Shown: in pieces, positions 33,051 through 33,475 of the stretch
Layout of the letters: each line of letters begins with the position of its first letter
Numbering within the stretch: position 1 is the stretch's first letter
Source: Paramuribaculum intestinale
Lineage (GTDB): Bacteria; Bacteroidota; Bacteroidia; Bacteroidales; Muribaculaceae
Assembly: GCF_003024925.1 (NCBI RefSeq)
Contig: NZ_PUED01000009.1
Span: 1-33,475 of the forward strand
Length of the DNA stretch: 33,475 nucleotides
Direction: 5' to 3'
Translations under genes and position numbers: made by a program
Notes under the pieces: generated by a model
Database searches by the model: none
What the model was told of the DNA's origin: nothing
Seen by the model: only the letters and a program-made list of their open reading frames with translations

Positions 33051-33475
33051 ATGAACGAACTTTTAAATCAAGAAATTGAGCCTCTATCCAATATTGAAGA
33101 TAATTGGATAGAACTTGTAAATTGGGTCAATCCTACTAAGAATGTTGTTGAGCCTAAATTATCAACGTTTCAAGAAATAATTTTGCTATTTTATTACCTT
33201 GAAGGGTTACTTCCCAATAAACCGGCAAAATGCAGTGATTTTTTATTTAATAAATTGTATGCTACTATCGTAAGAAACTGTAAGGTAGAAATAAATAGTC
33301 TTTCCAAAGATATTTATTTTATGGGTAATCCTTGGAGGTTGTCATCTCCATTACTACAGTTTCTTGGAAATACAGGATGTTTACACTTTATTGAAGATGG
33401 CACTGTTTGGGAGGAACCTGGCGTTATGCTCGAATTTACTTATAGTAGATTGACCCCAACAGGTCTAAAGTATAT
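33051..33475 (+). CDS. Hypothetical protein, 5' part (runs off right edge)
   Basis: An ATG at 33051 opens a frame that stays open to the window edge (141 codons): MNELLNQEIEPLSNIEDNWI, then TFQEIILLFYYLEGLLPNKP, IYFMGNPWRLSSPLLQFLGN and VMLEFTYSRLTPTGLKY. It starts two bases after the preceding stop, so translation of the two is probably coupled. No known domain is recognised. AT-rich codon use matches the preceding gene and differs from the housekeeping genes. The stop codon is outside the window. Confidence 0.75.
   Translation, partial: MNELLNQEIEPLSNIEDNWIELVNWVNPTKNVVEPKLSTFQEIILLFYYLEGLLPNKPAKCSDFLFNKLYATIVRNCKVEINSLSKDIYFMGNPWRLSSPLLQFLGNTGCLHFIEDGTVWEEPGVMLEFTYSRLTPTGLKY

Noticed and set aside
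1-33475. CRISPR arrays, tRNA or rRNA genes
   Set aside because: No regularly spaced repeat series and no recognisable tRNA or rRNA sequence was seen on either strand.

Overview
The window looks like chromosomal DNA of an anaerobic gut-type Bacteroidales bacterium, most likely Muribaculaceae-like; the family is an inference. Supporting signs are promoters of the Bacteroidota form (TTTG, about 19-20 bases, TAnnTTTG) before many genes, a gldE-gldD-phosphopantetheinyl transferase operon, a DUF4294 protein, a one-chain pyruvate:ferredoxin oxidoreductase and an M64-type metallopeptidase. Most of the window is GC-rich by eye. Three stretches are clearly richer in A+T and look acquired or accessory: the left edge (1-740), 26.4-28.6 kb, and 31.6 kb to the right end.

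Layout. 1-740: 5' part of a type I restriction-modification hsdM gene, leaving the window to the left. 1082-2379: pyrH-frr. 2478-4733 (minus): nadB followed by a DUF4294 gene. 5067-8633: nifJ, ended by a strong hairpin. 8926-11461: gldE, gldD and a phosphopantetheinyl transferase, translationally overlapping. 11436-12503 (minus): aroB, convergent with and overlapping the transferase. 12703-16877: a 747-aa protein of unknown function and an apparently intact phage-type large terminase, with no other phage gene nearby. 17022-24863: a compact surface-polysaccharide operon with its own promoter, encoding acetyltransferase, UDP-sugar dehydrogenase, flippase, two glycosyltransferases, WlbA/WbpB-type oxidoreductase and WbpE-type aminotransferase. 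24929-26209 (minus): secreted M64-type peptidase.

26209-28591 is the most structured accessory segment. A roughly 196-bp imperfect palindrome is followed by a 22-bp sequence that recurs exactly at 28570-28591. Between the two copies lies a small type II restriction-modification cassette: an XRE regulator broken by an in-frame stop, a D12-class adenine methyltransferase, and a winged-helix/HNH nuclease with a zinc ribbon. mutS follows at 28746-31397. The right end holds repeats, a degraded reading frame, a gene with a possible uracil-DNA-glycosylase-like motif and an unrecognised partial gene.

How the genes work together. The polysaccharide operon carries the four enzymes that turn UDP-GlcNAc into UDP-2,3-diacetamido-glucuronic acid, plus transfer and export steps; a 2-epimerase, a polymerase and a priming transferase are not in the window. 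The rest of the GC-rich part is housekeeping: pyrimidine nucleotide and NAD synthesis, ribosome recycling, pyruvate oxidation, aromatic amino acid synthesis and mismatch repair. The best candidates for something undescribed are the isolated terminase pair, the palindromic element with its solo arms beside start codons, the repeat-flanked restriction cassette with a dead regulator, and the two right-end genes.
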